DNA of 64,000 bases from Pseudomonas fulva (lineage in GTDB: Bacteria > Pseudomonadota > Gammaproteobacteria > Pseudomonadales > Pseudomonadaceae), in NCBI RefSeq assembly GCF_023517795.1, contig NZ_CP082928.1:5208001-5272000 (forward strand), given 5' to 3'. The notes under the pieces were generated by a model. It saw only the letters and a program-made list of their open reading frames with translations, was not told the origin of the DNA and searched no databases. This document shows positions 17,708 to 26,390 of this stretch, piece by piece. Position numbers and translations under genes: made by a program. The stretch's first letter is position 1. Each line of letters starts with the position of its first letter.

Positions 17708-18745
17708 ATGAATAATAGCGACCTCAGTCGGCGTAAGGATGATCATCTGGATATCGTTCTGGATCGGCACAAGGCCGCTACCCGTGTCAGTGCCGGTTGG
17801 TCGCAGGTGCAATTCGAGCACTGCGCCCTGCCCGAGCTCGACCACGCCGCCATCGACCTGCGCGCCTCGCTGCTCGGCACCCCGCTGCAGGCGCCCTTGC
17901 TGATCAGCTCCATGACCGGCGGCGCGGCGCGCTCCGAAGCCATCAATCGTCACCTGGCCGAGGCCGCTCAGGCACTGGGCATCGCCATGGGCGTCGGCTC
18001 CCAGCGCGTCAGCCTGCAGACCGGCAATGACCAGGGCCTGACCGGCGAGCTGCGTCGGCTGGCTCCGGATATCGTGCTGCTGTCCAATATCGGCGCCGCC
18101 CAGTTGCTCGAGGTCGACGGTCTCGACCTGGCCCGCCGTGCGGTCGATACGTTGCAGGCCAACGGCCTGATCATTCACCTCAACCCGCTGCAGGAAGCCG
18201 TGCAGGCCGAAGGCGACCGTGACTGGCGCGGTGTGCTGACGCAGATCGCCCGGGTGGTCGACAGCCTGGAGGTGCCGGTGATCGTCAAGGAAGTCGGCGC
18301 CGGCCTGTCGGCCAGCGTCGCCCGTTCGTTGGTCGAGGCCGGTGTGCAGGTCATCGACGTGGCCGGTGCCGGCGGAACCAGCTGGGCGGCCGTGGAAGGC
18401 GAGCGTGCCACCAACCCGGCCGATCGGGCGGTGGCCATGGCCTTCGCCGACTGGGGCATTCCTGCGGCCAGCGCCGTGCAGGCGATACGCGATGCCCTGC
18501 CGGACGTGACGCTGGTCGCCTCCGGCGGGATACGCGACGGCGTCGATGCCGCCAGGGCCATCCGCCTGGGCGCCGATATCGTCGGCCAGGCGGCCGGCGC
18601 GCTGCCCGGCGCGACGCTGTCGACCGAGGCGGTGATCGAACACTTCCAGATCGTCATCCGGCAACTGCGTACCGCGTGCTTCTGCACCGGCTCGGCCAAC
18701 CTGGCCGCGCTGCGCCAGGCGCCTTTGCTGGCGAGCCAGGCATGA
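17708..18745 (+). CDS. fni: Type 2 isopentenyl-diphosphate delta-isomerase (FMN-dependent)
   Basis: A 345-residue flavoprotein of the type 2 IDI family: [16 protein letters not shown] at the start, the SSMTGGAAR loop, [10 protein letters not shown], then [26 protein letters not shown] and [20 protein letters not shown] for FMN phosphate binding. It interconverts IPP and DMAPP using reduced FMN and supplies the allylic starter for CrtE. It is the first gene of the idi-crtXYIB operon, and its stop overlaps the crtX start (ATGA). Confidence 0.95.
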   Translation: MNNSDLSRRKDDHLDIVLDRHKAATRVSAGWSQVQFEHCALPELDHAAIDLRASLLGTPLQAPLLISSMTGGAARSEAINRHLAEAAQALGIAMGVGSQRVSLQTGNDQGLTGELRRLAPDIVLLSNIGAAQLLEVDGLDLARRAVDTLQANGLIIHLNPLQEAVQAEGDRDWRGVLTQIARVVDSLEVPVIVKEVGAGLSASVARSLVEAGVQVIDVAGAGGTSWAAVEGERATNPADRAVAMAFADWGIPAASAVQAIRDALPDVTLVASGGIRDGVDAARAIRLGADIVGQAAGALPGATLSTEAVIEHFQIVIRQLRTACFCTGSANLAALRQAPLLASQA

Positions 18746-20013
18746 CCCACTTCGCGGTTGTCGCACCGCCTTACTACAGTCACTTCCAGGCCCTGCAGGC
18801 CCTCGCCGTCGAGCTGATCGGCCGCGGCCATCGGGTGACCTTCTTCCATCAGTCCGATGCCGCCCACTGGCTCAGCGACCCGCGCGTGGCCTTCCGCTCG
18901 GTAGGCGCCAACACCCACCCGCCCGGCAGCCTGGCGCGCACCCTGCACCAGGCCGCACACCCGGACACGCCCTGGGGCCTGCGGCGCATCATCAAGCAGA
19001 TGGGCGCGACCACCGCCATGCTCTGCAGCGAGCTGCCCCAGGCGCTGGCCGATAACGCCGTGGAGGCCCTGCTCTGCGACCAGATGGAGCCCGCTGGCGG
19101 ACTGGTCGCCGAAAGCCTGGGCCTGCCGTTCGTGTCGGTGGCCTGCGCGCTGCCGGTCAACCGCGAGCCGGGCCTGCCGCTGCCGGTGATGCCTTTCGCC
19201 TACGGCACCGACCAGCGCAGCCAGCATATGTACCGCGGCAGCAGCCAGGTTTACGACTGGCTGATGAAGCCCCTGGGCAAGGTGATTCAGGATGCAGCGC
19301 TGCGCCTGGGCGTGCCGCCGCGCACCGCCCTGCATGAGTGCCTGTCGCCCCTGGCGCAGATCAGCCAGACCCTGGCCGGTTTCGACTTCCCGCGCAGCCG
19401 GTTGCCGGCACATTTCCATGCGGTCGGCCCACTGCGCAGCCCAGCCACGCCGCAACAGGGCGAATGGCCCATCGATGAGCAGCGGCCGTTCCTTTTCGCC
19501 AGCCTGGGCACCTTGCAGGGAGATCGGCTCGGCGTGTTCGAACGCATTGCCAAGGCTTGCAAGCGCCTCGATGGCCAGTTGCTGATCGCCCACTGCGGCA
19601 AGCTCGATGCTGCCCAGGAACGCCGCCTGATCGACTGCGGCGCCACCTGGGTCACCGACTTCGCGCCGCAGCAATGGGCACTGGAGAAAGCCGACGCGGT
19701 CATCACCCACGGCGGCCTGAACACCGTGATGGATGCCATCGTTGCGCGCACGCCGATGCTGGTGATGCCGATCGCCTTCGACCAGCCGGGTGTCGCCGCA
19801 CGGGTGGCCTACCGCGGTGTGGGCAGCCAGCTGAGCCGGCGTGCCGGCGCGGCCCGTATCGAAGCGGCGTTGCGTGATCTGCTCACCAAACCTTTGACCG
19901 GCTTCGACCCGCTGATCGACGAGCTGCAGCAGGCTGGCGGCGTAACCCGGGCGGCCGATATCGTCGAGGCTGCCGTGGTCAGCCACGCCACCGCACAGGC
20001 GCACACCTTATGA
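18742..20013 (+). CDS. crtX: Zeaxanthin glucosyltransferase
   Basis: A 423-residue GT-B fold glycosyltransferase of the CrtX/UGT class. It starts [20 protein letters not shown], and the sugar-nucleotide site near the C-terminus reads [20 protein letters not shown], followed by [14 protein letters not shown]. In Pantoea the enzyme attaches glucose from UDP-glucose to both ends of zeaxanthin. The ATG at 18742 overlaps the idi stop. A galU copy just past crtZ could raise its UDP-glucose supply. Confidence 0.93.
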   Translation: MTHFAVVAPPYYSHFQALQALAVELIGRGHRVTFFHQSDAAHWLSDPRVAFRSVGANTHPPGSLARTLHQAAHPDTPWGLRRIIKQMGATTAMLCSELPQALADNAVEALLCDQMEPAGGLVAESLGLPFVSVACALPVNREPGLPLPVMPFAYGTDQRSQHMYRGSSQVYDWLMKPLGKVIQDAALRLGVPPRTALHECLSPLAQISQTLAGFDFPRSRLPAHFHAVGPLRSPATPQQGEWPIDEQRPFLFASLGTLQGDRLGVFERIAKACKRLDGQLLIAHCGKLDAAQERRLIDCGATWVTDFAPQQWALEKADAVITHGGLNTVMDAIVARTPMLVMPIAFDQPGVAARVAYRGVGSQLSRRAGAARIEAALRDLLTKPLTGFDPLIDELQQAGGVTRAADIVEAAVVSHATAQAHTL

Positions 20014-21176
20014 CCCATGACCTGATCCTGGCCGGCGGCGGCCTCGCCAACGGCCTGATCGCCTGGCGCCTGCAGCAGCAACGCCCGGACCTCAAGGTGC
20101 TGTGCATCGAGGAACAGGCCAGCCTGGGCGGCAACCATACCTGGTCATTCCATGATGGTGACCTGAGCGAGACCCAGCATCGCTGGCTGGAACCGCTGGT
20201 GGTCAAGCGCTGGGCCAGTTACCAGGTGCACTTCCCCTACCTGTCGCGCGCCCTGAACAGCGGCTACGCGAGCATCACCGGCGAGCGCTTCGCCGACGTG
20301 TTGACCCCGGCGCTGGGTTCCTCCCTGCGCTTGAGCAGCAGCATCAGCGCGCTCGGCCCGACCCATGTGTTGCTGGAAAGCGGCGAACGTCTGGAGGCGC
20401 GGGCGGTCATCGACGGGCGTGGTGCGCGGCCCAGCGACAACCTGGTGCTCGGCCAGCAGGCTTTCGTCGGCCAGCTGCTGCGTCTGGAGGAGCCCCACGG
20501 GCTGACGGCGCCTATCATCATGGATGCGCGGGTGCCCCAGGGCGACGGCTATCGTTTCGTCTACGTGCTGCCGTTCTCGGCCGACACGCTGCTGATCGAG
20601 GACACCCACTACGTCGACAACCATCGCGCCACCACCGATCAGCTTCGCGAGCACATTGCCGCCTATGCCAGGCAGCATGGCTGGCAGATAGCCGAATGCC
20701 TGCGCGAGGAACAGGGTGTGCTGCCGATCACCCTGGCCGGCGACTTCGAGGCCTTCTGGGACGAGGCCGCCGGCCAGCCGCTATCGGGCCTGCGCGCCGG
20801 CCTGTTCCACTGCACCACCGGTTACTCCCTGCCCCATGCGGTGCGCCTGGCCGACTGGCTGGTGAGTTATCAGCTGCGCGACGCCGCCACCCTGGCCCAC
20901 GACCTGCGCGAGCATGCCCGGGGTGAGTGGCGCAACCAGGGCTTCTATCGCCTGCTCAACCGCATGCTGTTCCTGGCCGGCCGGCCACAGGATCGCTGGC
21001 AGGTGATGCAACGTTTCTACGGCCTGCCAGCCGGGTTGATCGAACGTTTCTACGCCGGCCGCAATCCCTGGTACGACCGTGCACGAATTCTTGTCGGCAA
21101 ACCGCCGGTCCCCGTTGACCAAGCCATGCGGGCGGCCCTGCGCCACTCGCCCAGGCATTTCGAGACGCGTTCATGA
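20010..21176 (+). CDS. crtY: Lycopene beta-cyclase
   Basis: A 388-residue FAD/NAD-binding cyclase of the bacterial CrtY family. The N-terminal dinucleotide fold reads DLILAGGGLANGLIAWRL and the segment LGGNHTWSFHDGDL is characteristic of CrtY. RFVYVLPFSADTLLIEDTHY and CTTGYSLPHAVRLAD are also family-typical. It closes beta rings at both ends of lycopene to give beta-carotene. It overlaps both neighbours by 4 bases. Confidence 0.95.
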   Translation: MTHDLILAGGGLANGLIAWRLQQQRPDLKVLCIEEQASLGGNHTWSFHDGDLSETQHRWLEPLVVKRWASYQVHFPYLSRALNSGYASITGERFADVLTPALGSSLRLSSSISALGPTHVLLESGERLEARAVIDGRGARPSDNLVLGQQAFVGQLLRLEEPHGLTAPIIMDARVPQGDGYRFVYVLPFSADTLLIEDTHYVDNHRATTDQLREHIAAYARQHGWQIAECLREEQGVLPITLAGDFEAFWDEAAGQPLSGLRAGLFHCTTGYSLPHAVRLADWLVSYQLRDAATLAHDLREHARGEWRNQGFYRLLNRMLFLAGRPQDRWQVMQRFYGLPAGLIERFYAGRNPWYDRARILVGKPPVPVDQAMRAALRHSPRHFETRS

Positions 21177-22663
21177 ACCAAGTGAAAACAGCCATCGTCA
21201 TCGGCGCGGGTTTCGGCGGGCTGGCCCTGGCCATCCGCCTGCAGAGTGCGGGCATCCAGACCACCCTGCTGGAAAAACGTGACCAGCCCGGCGGCCGTGC
21301 CTATGTGTACCGCGACCAGGGCTTCACCTTCGATGCCGGCCCGACGGTGATCACCGACCCCAGCGCCATCGAGGAGTTGTTTGCCCTCAGCGGCCGCAGG
21401 ATCGAGGACTACGTAGAGCTGCTGCCGGTCGCGCCGTTCTACCGCCTGTGCTGGGAAGACGGCACGCAGTTCGACTACGCCAACGACCAGGCCGAGCTGG
21501 ACCGCCAGATCGCCGCCCTGAACCCGGCCGATGTCGCCGGTTACCAGCGGTTTCTCGCCTACTCCAAGGCCGTGTTCAAGGAGGGCTATCTGAAGCTCGG
21601 CGCCGTGCCCTTCCTGTCGGTGGGCGACATGCTCAAGGTCGGCCCACAGTTGGCCCGCCTGCAGGCATGGCGCAGCGTCTATTCGATGGTGTCGAGCTTC
21701 GTCGAGCACGACAAACTGCGCCAGGCGTTCTCCTTCCACTCGCTGCTGGTGGGCGGCAACCCGTTCGCCACTTCGTCGATCTACACCCTGATCCATGCCT
21801 TGGAGCGCGAGTGGGGCGTGTGGTTTCCCAGGGGCGGTACCGGCGCGCTGGTGCAGGGTATGGTCAGGCTGTTCGAGGACCTGGGCGGTACCCTGGAGCT
21901 GAACGCCGACGTGGCCGCCATCGACACCGCGGGCAACCGCGCCACCGGCGTGCGCCTGCAGGACGGCCGCCACTTCGCCGCCGACAGCGTGGCCTCCAAC
22001 GGCGACGTCGTGCACACCTACGACAAGCTACTGGCCGGCCACCCACGCGGCCGCCAGGAAGGCAAACGCCTGAAGGGCAAGCGCTTCAGCAACTCACTGT
22101 TCGTGATCCACTTCGGCCTCAAGCGCCCGCAGCCCCAGCTGCAGCACCACACGGTGTGTTTCGGCCCCCGCTACCGCGAGCTGATCGAAGAGATCTTCAA
22201 GGGCCAGACCCTGGCCGAGGATTTCTCCCTCTACCTGCACGCGCCCTGCGTGACCGACCCGAGCCTGGCCCCCGAAGGCTGCTCCAGCCACTATGTACTG
22301 TCGCCGGTGCCGCACCTGGGCAATGCGCCGATCGACTGGAGCGTCGAGGGGCCGCGCTATCGCGACCGTATCCTCGCCTATCTGGAAGAACACTACATGC
22401 CGGGGCTGCGCGAGGACCTGGTGACCTGCCGGATCTTCACCCCGGATGACTTCCGCGACGAACTCCACGCCTACCAGGGCTCGGCGTTCTCCCTGGAGCC
22501 GGTGCTGCAGCAGAGCGCCTGGTTCCGCCCACACAACCGCGATGCCCAGTTGCACAACCTGTATCTGGTCGGCGCCGGCACTCACCCCGGCGCCGGGGTG
22601 CCGGGCGTCATCGGCTCGGCCAAGGCCACCGCCAGCCTGATGCTCGAGGACCTGCAGGCATGA
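21173..22663 (+). CDS. crtI: Phytoene desaturase (lycopene-forming)
   Basis: A 496-residue CrtI-type desaturase. The FAD-binding start is AIVIGAGFGGLALAIRLQ with LLEKRDQPGGRAYVY, and the bacterial carotenoid desaturase signature lies at the C-terminus (NLYLVGAGTHPGAGVPGVIG). In gammaproteobacterial clusters this enzyme carries out the four desaturations from phytoene to lycopene. The ATG overlaps the crtY stop and the gene's own stop overlaps crtB. Confidence 0.96.
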   Translation: MNQVKTAIVIGAGFGGLALAIRLQSAGIQTTLLEKRDQPGGRAYVYRDQGFTFDAGPTVITDPSAIEELFALSGRRIEDYVELLPVAPFYRLCWEDGTQFDYANDQAELDRQIAALNPADVAGYQRFLAYSKAVFKEGYLKLGAVPFLSVGDMLKVGPQLARLQAWRSVYSMVSSFVEHDKLRQAFSFHSLLVGGNPFATSSIYTLIHALEREWGVWFPRGGTGALVQGMVRLFEDLGGTLELNADVAAIDTAGNRATGVRLQDGRHFAADSVASNGDVVHTYDKLLAGHPRGRQEGKRLKGKRFSNSLFVIHFGLKRPQPQLQHHTVCFGPRYRELIEEIFKGQTLAEDFSLYLHAPCVTDPSLAPEGCSSHYVLSPVPHLGNAPIDWSVEGPRYRDRILAYLEEHYMPGLREDLVTCRIFTPDDFRDELHAYQGSAFSLEPVLQQSAWFRPHNRDAQLHNLYLVGAGTHPGAGVPGVIGSAKATASLMLEDLQA

Positions 22664-23658
22664 GCGGCGCGCCGCAGGACGACGCGCTGATCGAACACGC
22701 CAACCAGAGCATCGCGGTGGGCTCGAAAAGCTTCGCCGCGGCCTCGAAACTGTTCTACGAACCCACCCGGCGCAGTGCGGTGATGCTCTACGCCTGGTGC
22801 CGCCATTGCGACGACGTGATCGACGGCCAGGAGGCCGGCCACGACGCCGTGCCGATCAGCCGCGAGGAAGCCGAGCGGCGCCTGCTACATCTCAAGGCGC
22901 AGACCCACGCGGTGTACCGCGGCGACGCGCTGCACGACCCGGCGTTCGCTGCCTTCCGCCAGGTGGTACTCGCCCATGACATCCCGGAGCAGCACGCCCT
23001 CGAGCACCTGGCCGGCTTCGAGATGGATGTGCTGGAGCGCCGCTACCTGAGCATCGACGACACCCTCGAGTACTGCTACCACGTCGCCGGCGTGGTGGGC
23101 CTGATGATGGCGCGGGTAATGGGCGCCCGGGACGAGGCGACCCTGGATCGCGCCTGCGACCTGGGCCTGGCGTTCCAGCTGACCAATATCGCCCGCGACA
23201 TCATCGATGACGCCGCCGTAGGCCGCTGCTACCTGCCCGAGCGGTGGCTGGAAGAGCAGGCCATCCCGCGTGACCGGCTCGCCGACCTCCATCACCGCCC
23301 GGCGGTGGCGCTTCTCGGCCAGCGCCTGGTCGAACTGGCCGAGCCCTACTACGCCAGCGCTCAGGCAGGCTTGAGCGCCCTGCCCTGGCGCTCGGCCTGG
23401 GCGGTAGCGACGGCAGCTGTGGTGTATCGGCAGATCGGCATGAAGGTGCTGGAAGCCGGCGAGCACGCCTGGGACGAGCGTATTTCCACCTCCAAGGCGG
23501 AGAAGATCGGCGCCGTGTCGATCGGCTTGTGGCGCGCGGTTACGAGTCGCTTCGCGCGCTGGCCGGCTCGCTCCGCCGATCTGTGGCAACGTCCCCGTCC
23601 GGCTTGCGCAGCGGGCCGTCGTGCATCGCCCGCAACTGAGCCTTCAGACGCGCCGTAG
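22660..23658 (+). CDS. crtB: Phytoene synthase
   Basis: A 332-residue squalene/phytoene synthase. The two Asp-rich motifs are in CRHCDDVIDG and in NIARDIIDDAAVGRCYLP; LEYCYHVAGVVGLMMARVMG is the family segment between them. It condenses two GGPP molecules into phytoene. The last about 40 codons run antisense through the 3' end of crtZ (119-base overlap) and have an Arg/Pro/Ala-rich tail not needed for the fold. Confidence 0.95.
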   Translation: MSGAPQDDALIEHANQSIAVGSKSFAAASKLFYEPTRRSAVMLYAWCRHCDDVIDGQEAGHDAVPISREEAERRLLHLKAQTHAVYRGDALHDPAFAAFRQVVLAHDIPEQHALEHLAGFEMDVLERRYLSIDDTLEYCYHVAGVVGLMMARVMGARDEATLDRACDLGLAFQLTNIARDIIDDAAVGRCYLPERWLEEQAIPRDRLADLHHRPAVALLGQRLVELAEPYYASAQAGLSALPWRSAWAVATAAVVYRQIGMKVLEAGEHAWDERISTSKAEKIGAVSIGLWRAVTSRFARWPARSADLWQRPRPACAAGRRASPATEPSDAP

Positions 23659-24077
23659 TCGGCGCGTAGAGAAAGCCGAACGACACGCAGCGCTCCTTGC
23701 CCTCCACGGCGTGGTGCATCCGGTGCGCCTGATACAGGCGCTTGAGGTAGCCACTGCGCGGCACGAAGCGAAATGGCCAGCGGTGATGCACCAGGCCGTC
23801 ATGCACGACGAAATACAGAAAACCGTAAGCGGTCATGCCGGCGCCGATCCACTCCAGTGGGTGCCAACCCTGGGTGCCCAGGGCGATCAGCACGATGGCC
23901 AGCCCGGCGAACACCGCGGCGTACAGGTCGTTCTTCTCGAACCAGCCTTCGCGCGGCTCGTGGTGGGAGCGATGCCAGCCCCAGCCCCAGCCATGCATCA
24001 CGTACTTGTGGGCAAGGTAGGCCACGCCTTCCATGGCGGTCAGGGTGGCAAGGAAAACCAGGGCGTTGATGATCATC
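23540..24077 (-). CDS. crtZ: Beta-carotene hydroxylase
   Basis: A diiron fatty-acid-hydroxylase-type membrane enzyme with the histidine clusters of CrtZ: HKYVMHGWGWGWHRSHHEPR, FVVHDGLVHHRWPF and YQAHRMHHAV. It adds 3-hydroxyl groups to both rings of beta-carotene, giving zeaxanthin. I chose the ATG at 24077 (178 residues) because enterobacterial CrtZ begins at an equivalent place; a GTG at 24124 would add 16 residues, and neither has a strong ribosome site. It is transcribed toward crtB and overlaps its end by 119 bases. Confidence 0.94.
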
Positions 24078-24283
24078 GGGTACCGGTGCGCGTAGGCTGA
24101 AAAGGTGAAGAGACCGTTTGCCACCGTGCAGCTCGAATCACTGCGCGACGGGCACTGCTATCGACCCTGCGGGCCGCCATCCGATCCATCTGTTTGAGCG
24201 CCGGGGCGGCGGGGTCGTCTGCGATTGTATCCGCAGATGGTGATCACCGTGTGGCCCAGGTCAATAAAGCGCAGGCAATAAAA

Positions 24284-24305
24284 AACCGGGCCCATGGCCC
24301 GGTTT
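24284..24305 (-). terminator. Rho-independent terminator of the crt-linked galU
   Basis: The stem AACCGGGCC / GGCCCGGTT is followed on the minus strand by a run of T (the A-run at 24279-24285 on the plus strand). It lies 19 bases past the galU stop. Confidence 0.85.
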
Positions 24306-24323
24306 CTCGTTCAGCGACGCCGA

Positions 24324-25160
24324 TCAGCCGCGGCCTTCACGGTAGAGGTTCTCGAAGCAGTAGTTGGTCGCCTCGATGTAGCCCTCGGCGCCACCGCAGT
24401 CGAAACGACGGCCTTTGAACTTGTAGGCCAGTACACAGCCGTCCTGGGCCTGCTTCATCAGCGCGTCGGTGATCTGGATCTCACCGCCTTTGCCCGGCTC
24501 GGTGTTCTCGATCAGCTCGAAGATGTCCGGGGTCAGGATGTAGCGACCGATGATCGCCAGGTTCGACGGCGCGTCTTCGGCCTTCGGCTTCTCGACCATG
24601 TGGCTGACGCGGAAGATGTCGTCACGGATGGTTTCGCCGGCGATCACGCCGTACTTGTGGATCTCGTCCATCGGCACTTCCTGCACCGCCACGATCGAGC
24701 AGCGGAACTGGTTGTACAGCTTGACCATCTGGGTCAGTACGCCATCGCCTTCGATGTTCAGGCACAGGTCGTCGGCCAGCACCACGGCGAACGGCTCGTC
24801 ACCGATCAGCGGGCGACCACTGAGGATGGCGTGGCCCAGGCCCTTCATTTCCACCTGGCGGGTGTAGGAGAAGGTGCAGTTGTCGATCAGGCGACGAATG
24901 CCGACCAGGTACTTTTCCTTGTCGGTGTTGCGGATCTGGTGCTCGAGCTCGTAGCTGATGTCGAAGTGGTCTTCCAGCGAGCGCTTGCCGCGACCGGTGA
25001 CCATGGCGATCTCGTTCAGGCCTGCATCGAGCGCTTCCTCGACGCCGTACTGGATCAGCGGCGTGTTGACCACGGGCAGCATTTCCTTGGGCATGGCCTT
25101 GGTCGCCGGAAGGAAGCGTGTGCCGTAACCGGCGGCAGGGAACAGGCATTTCTTGATCAT
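24324..25160 (-). CDS. galU: UTP-glucose-1-phosphate uridylyltransferase, copy next to the crt cluster
   Basis: A 278-residue GalU. The nucleotide-binding start FPAAGYGTRFLPATKAMPKE, the Asp-containing VVLADDLCL and the EKPKAEDAPSNLAIIGRYIL segment are all present. It makes UDP-glucose from UTP and glucose-1-phosphate. I count 17 substitutions against the second copy at 49879-50715, about 94 percent identity, so this is a recent duplicate or gene conversion. The ATG at 25160 has AGGAAAA upstream. Its place beside crtZ suggests a role in supplying CrtX, which is inference. Confidence 0.96.
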   Translation of the reverse strand: MIKKCLFPAAGYGTRFLPATKAMPKEMLPVVNTPLIQYGVEEALDAGLNEIAMVTGRGKRSLEDHFDISYELEHQIRNTDKEKYLVGIRRLIDNCTFSYTRQVEMKGLGHAILSGRPLIGDEPFAVVLADDLCLNIEGDGVLTQMVKLYNQFRCSIVAVQEVPMDEIHKYGVIAGETIRDDIFRVSHMVEKPKAEDAPSNLAIIGRYILTPDIFELIENTEPGKGGEIQITDALMKQAQDGCVLAYKFKGRRFDCGGAEGYIEATNYCFENLYREGRG

Positions 25161-25209
25161 GGGTTTTCCTTGAATGGTCAATGTTGCTCAAGTCGCTGAG
25201 ACGTCGGCA

Positions 25210-25710
25210 TCAGGAGGTCTGACGCAGCCGCTCGTAGTAATAAGGCAGTCGCAGCAAGGCATGGCGTGCGGCGGCCGCACGTCGTTCGTTATTGTCGCCG
25301 GGAAGGGTCACGGTCTCGCTGGTCACCCCCTGGTGCTCGGCCAGGCGCGTGGCGCAGGCAAAGCACATGGCGCCGTCGTAGACTTCCTGACCACGCTTGT
25401 CGTCGGCGGTCGGTGCGCCGGTGATGGCCAGGATGATGTCGGCGCTGCTGGTCATCAGCACGCCCAGGGCCATCTCGCGCGCCACCTCTTCGCTGTTCAT
25501 GCCGAAGGTCTCGATGGTCTCCGGCTTGACGCCCAATGAGGCCTGCATGGCGCGCTTGGAATACACCACGAAGCCGCTCTCGAGCACGCCATCACAACCC
25601 GGCACGGCAGCCACCGTGGCAGCCAGCAGGCCGGCCGTGGCCGACTCCGCAGTGCTCAGCACCAGGTTGTACTTTTCCAGGAAATGGACCGCCTGCTCGA
25701 TGTTTTGCAT
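25210..25710 (-). CDS. CinA-family nicotinamide-nucleotide amidase (PncC-like)
   Basis: A 166-residue protein matching the CinA C-terminal domain alone: the LSTAESATAGLLAATVAAVPG motif, GFVVYSKRAMQASLGV, SADIILAITGAPTADD and a terminal RRAAAARHALLRL. Stand-alone CinA domains such as PncC deamidate NMN to nicotinate mononucleotide in pyridine nucleotide salvage. The usual GPDGG... segment reads GAPTADDKRGQ here, so activity should be treated with care. It lies 49 bases upstream of galU in the same direction. Confidence 0.82.
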   Translation of the reverse strand: MQNIEQAVHFLEKYNLVLSTAESATAGLLAATVAAVPGCDGVLESGFVVYSKRAMQASLGVKPETIETFGMNSEEVAREMALGVLMTSSADIILAITGAPTADDKRGQEVYDGAMCFACATRLAEHQGVTSETVTLPGDNNERRAAAARHALLRLPYYYERLRQTS

Positions 25711-25871
25711 GCCCGCGAATGTCTCCTGCCAATTGTTACCGTGTGTCTATGGCAGTGGCTGGGGCATACAAGTTCCGAAGCATTTAGCGCCGACCGCTGA
25801 TCGTGCCGGCTGAACTCCACAGGCAGGCTGTTTTTCCCAGGCTAGAGAGCCTAAGAACGAGGGGATGACAG

Positions 25872-26309
25872 GTGAATACGCTGCGCAAATCGCAAGACAC
25901 CCATGAACTGCACGACGTGAGCGATGACTCGTTGCGCCAGGCATTCGTCCAGGCGCTGAGCGAGAAGGCGCGCCCGCTGTTCGAGGAAGCGGCCAGCTAC
26001 GCACGCAATCACGATCTCGACGTGGTGGTCGATCTGGTGCTGGAGCATGACAAGCCGCGCCTGATCCTGGCGGTCAGCCGCCCGGGTGAAGACACCGTGA
26101 GCAGCTACAGCCTGGTCGCCAATCTGGCCTCGCAGCGCATGCTGCACGAGGAGTTCTACGCCGACAGCGGTGATATCCATCGCCAGGAATCGTTGCTCGC
26201 CTCGATCAACGAAAAGGTCATCGATACCCGCCTGGCCAACTTCTTCCGCAAGGGCTTCGCGTTGCCGCTCGACTACATCAACGAGCGTCATCCCATCGGC
26301 TTCTGGTAA
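25872..26309 (+). CDS. Conserved hypothetical protein
   Basis: A 145-residue soluble protein starting at a GTG (25872) with a GA-rich stretch AGGGGATGACAG before it. The sequence (DDSLRQAFVQALSEKARPLFEEAASYARNHDLDVVVDLVLEHDKPRLILAVSRPG) is regular helix-strand with no recognised motif, signal peptide or membrane segment. I cannot assign a function. Confidence 0.72.
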   Translation: MNTLRKSQDTHELHDVSDDSLRQAFVQALSEKARPLFEEAASYARNHDLDVVVDLVLEHDKPRLILAVSRPGEDTVSSYSLVANLASQRMLHEEFYADSGDIHRQESLLASINEKVIDTRLANFFRKGFALPLDYINERHPIGFW

Positions 26310-26390
26310 TCGCAGGATGGGCTGATCCTGAGCAAGGTTTGCCGACCGGTGCTGACCTAGACTGGCGGCAGATCCTCAGGAGAAACCGCC

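Noticed and set aside
18175..20004. 609-codon open frame antisense to idi and crtX
   Set aside because: It is a high-GC shadow frame opposite well-supported genes; the translation is low-complexity and matches no fold.
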